64,000 nt of DNA from Tanypteryx hageni (taxonomy: Eukaryota; Arthropoda; Insecta; Odonata; Petaluridae), in assembly GCA_028673005.1 (NCBI GenBank), contig CM054113.1, positions 67,983,350 to 68,047,349 of the forward strand, given 5' to 3'. Shown here piece after piece: positions 41,201-44,200 of the stretch; the stretch's first letter is position 1; each line of letters starts with the position of its first letter. Under the pieces are notes generated by a model. That model ran no database searches and was not told where the DNA came from. It saw only the letters and a program-made list of their open reading frames with translations. Both the position numbers and the translations under genes were made by a program.

Positions 41201-44200
41201 CTAATCTCATTGGAAATAGACTTGGATTAAAAATTATCTTGGCAAGGTTGCTATTGCTTTATTTGACCTTTTGTGAAAATGAATATGAATGAAATTATCG
41301 TCACTGAATGTGGAACATTAATTATTCAACAACGCAAAATTATTAATTGGAGTAATATTTCACAATGTCAACAACCAAACCATTTCCCACTCTTTTCTTC
41401 GATCTCAAATAATGTATTCTAGGCCGTACCGGTGTAGAAGGCAGGATGGACTCCCCAGGCAGAGTAGACTCTTAAGAGTCCATCCTGCCTGGCGGCAAGG
41501 TGGGCTTTATAGAGTCCGTCTCGCCAAAACCAGTCATCAGGCAGGATGGACTCTAGGTGGCACCTTGGACTCTAGTGTCAGTCTTGCCTGGGCTTGATTT
41601 GTCAAAGTTTTCGTGTATATTTTGATCTAATGAGCATCTCAAGATTTATCGATAAATATACAATAACAAAATTTTGATTTTGATAGTTTTTAAATTTATA
41701 AACTATTATTACAAACAAATAAGAATTGAACAAAAAGACTTCATGTTAAATAATAATTCATTATATATTAATACAGATTGTTTTTCTTTTTTCATTGAAA
41801 AATATTGTAGGATGCCTAAACAATTCACAGATTTATCATATATCCTAGCCTTATACTCTTCTTTTGACACAAAATTTATAGAAATTTAAGCTTTTTACCT
41901 ATTTTGAGTTGATGTTATAGTATTTAAACGTGCTTTTTGCTAATAATAACTTTTATGTAATTTTTTCTGTTGATTTGTCAATATTAATATGTATTAATAT
42001 AATAAAAGAGTAGATCTACAAATTTTAAAATTTTAATGATTAACTCGAAGAAAATATTTTTAAATTTTTATGTTTTTGTCATGTGAGGCTTTAATTTAGG
42101 TTATTAAGTTAATGAATGCTTTTTTACAAATTTATGATGCCAAAACCATATTCTCTTTCATAGTCAATGATGGAGGGTATCAACTATTTTTAGATGTTTG
42201 CGAAAAACGTTTTAATATACCATTTCTATGTAATAGTATGCTTACATAGTGGATTGGCATGAATGATAGTTCCCTATCATGCATTTAGCCCAATAAAAAG
42301 AATTAATTCTATTCTATTATAGGAAAAATTACAATTTTCCGGATTAAAAGCAATTATTTGGGGTAATGCGGCACGGATTTCTATTTACTCTTAGACAAAA
42401 ATGAGAAAATCTGTAAATTTTATTTGCTTCCTAATTTTTTAAAAATTCTTATTTGTAATAGAAACTTGAATGTATGGGCCTTCACTTTGTGGTATTCCAT
42501 CTTAAGAAATCACGAGAAAATTAACTTTTATGTTGGACAGATCCGGAGAAATTTCAACATTACATACAAAGAACATTTGAAGGGCTTCCAAAATAACACA
42601 ACCTCCAACTCCCACTTTGCCAAGCATTTGTTAATTTGTAAACATAATAGTACTTTGAATATGAAAATTTGTCACTTTGCCGGAAAAGGACTCGAACTTA
42701 ACGATTTAGAGTATATAGATATTTTTAAATGTAACCAAGATAACAATGTAAAATGAGTATTTGTACCTTTCCCCTTCTCCTTTCTTACTGACCATCGTTA
42801 ATCAGCATGAGACCACATACCCTCCCCTCCCCACCTCTAGCCAATAGTGTCATCCTCATACCTTCTTTTCAAGACTGCCTTAACTCTCCTCTCTCCCATG
42901 CCTAACCTATATATAGGGTTACCAGATTCTGAGGAAGTAAAACCGGGACACAACGTGTTCTGGGGAAGAAAAACCAGGACAATATAAGATCTTTAGTTTT
43001 TTGTCGCTTAAATGCCAAATAGATAAATTTTGCATAGCTTGGTCATGATTTCCTTGAAAATGTAGCCATTATTCTTTCAAATTCTAACATTATGTGCACA
43101 AAATTATTACAGAATTGGTCAGAAAATTGATGTTGTTGTTGGTTTTGTATTTATGGCTAATCAACCTCTTGGATTATTATAGCCATAACTCTTTACACAA
43201 CGAACACACAAGGGAAGAGGGAAAACCAGTGCCGGAATTAGCCTTCTCTTTACGAAAAGTACCAAGGGAGCCAACTGCTTAACGTCCCTTCCGACGGACA
43301 GAGTGCTGACTTGCACGGTCTCCTCAAATCACACAAATAGGGGACAGGACAATCTCAGGTTGAAAAATCCGGCCCCTGCCAGATTTTAAACAGGGACCAC
43401 TATGAGGAAGCCCAATACTCTAACCACTCTGCCACCCTTTCAGATAATTGATGGGAACAAATATTTTACAGCCATATTTACCATATTTTTTGCACTATAA
43501 AACGCACCCCAAGATTTTAGAAAATTTTCCTGGAAAAAAAGTATTTTGGTCACGTTGCTTATCATTTCCAGCTGTGGTTAAATCCGTATCTGGCATCATT
43601 CAAGAAAATATTGTGGGGTGATAGCAATTTAAATATAATGTTTTAAATAAACTTAATTCATCAAAGTAAATAGGAATGAACTAAAACATAAATAATTGCT
43701 TTGAAACTCTTGTAGCTAAATGTGACCTGAGTACACTCGGTTGTCGGAGTACACTGCACACCTCGCACCTCAAGGCACCCATACAGATTGTACTTATTTA
43801 AACTTAATTGAAAGAAAAGATTTGAATTCTTAATAAATGGATTGCATGTGTAATGACATATAACTGGTAGAATGTGATTTATTTATTCCATATTTATGAA
43901 ATAAAATATAAAAAGAATTTTTGACCAGGACAAATACCAAACTGGACGGGACAACATCTAAAATCCAGGACTGTCCCCGCTAAATCAGGACATATGGTCA
44001 CCCTAACTATATATGGCATGGTTTTGGTCCCTTGGCCACCTGATGATGATGCTAAGTGTGGAAACCCAGGTCGTGATTTTTTTAATAAAACTTATGAAAG
44101 TTATTATTCTTGTTTTTACTTTCTCAATACATAGTATACACATTTTGAGGTACCCTAAACACATTTTGACTATTTTCTTGACGTCTGTGTGTGTGTACAT

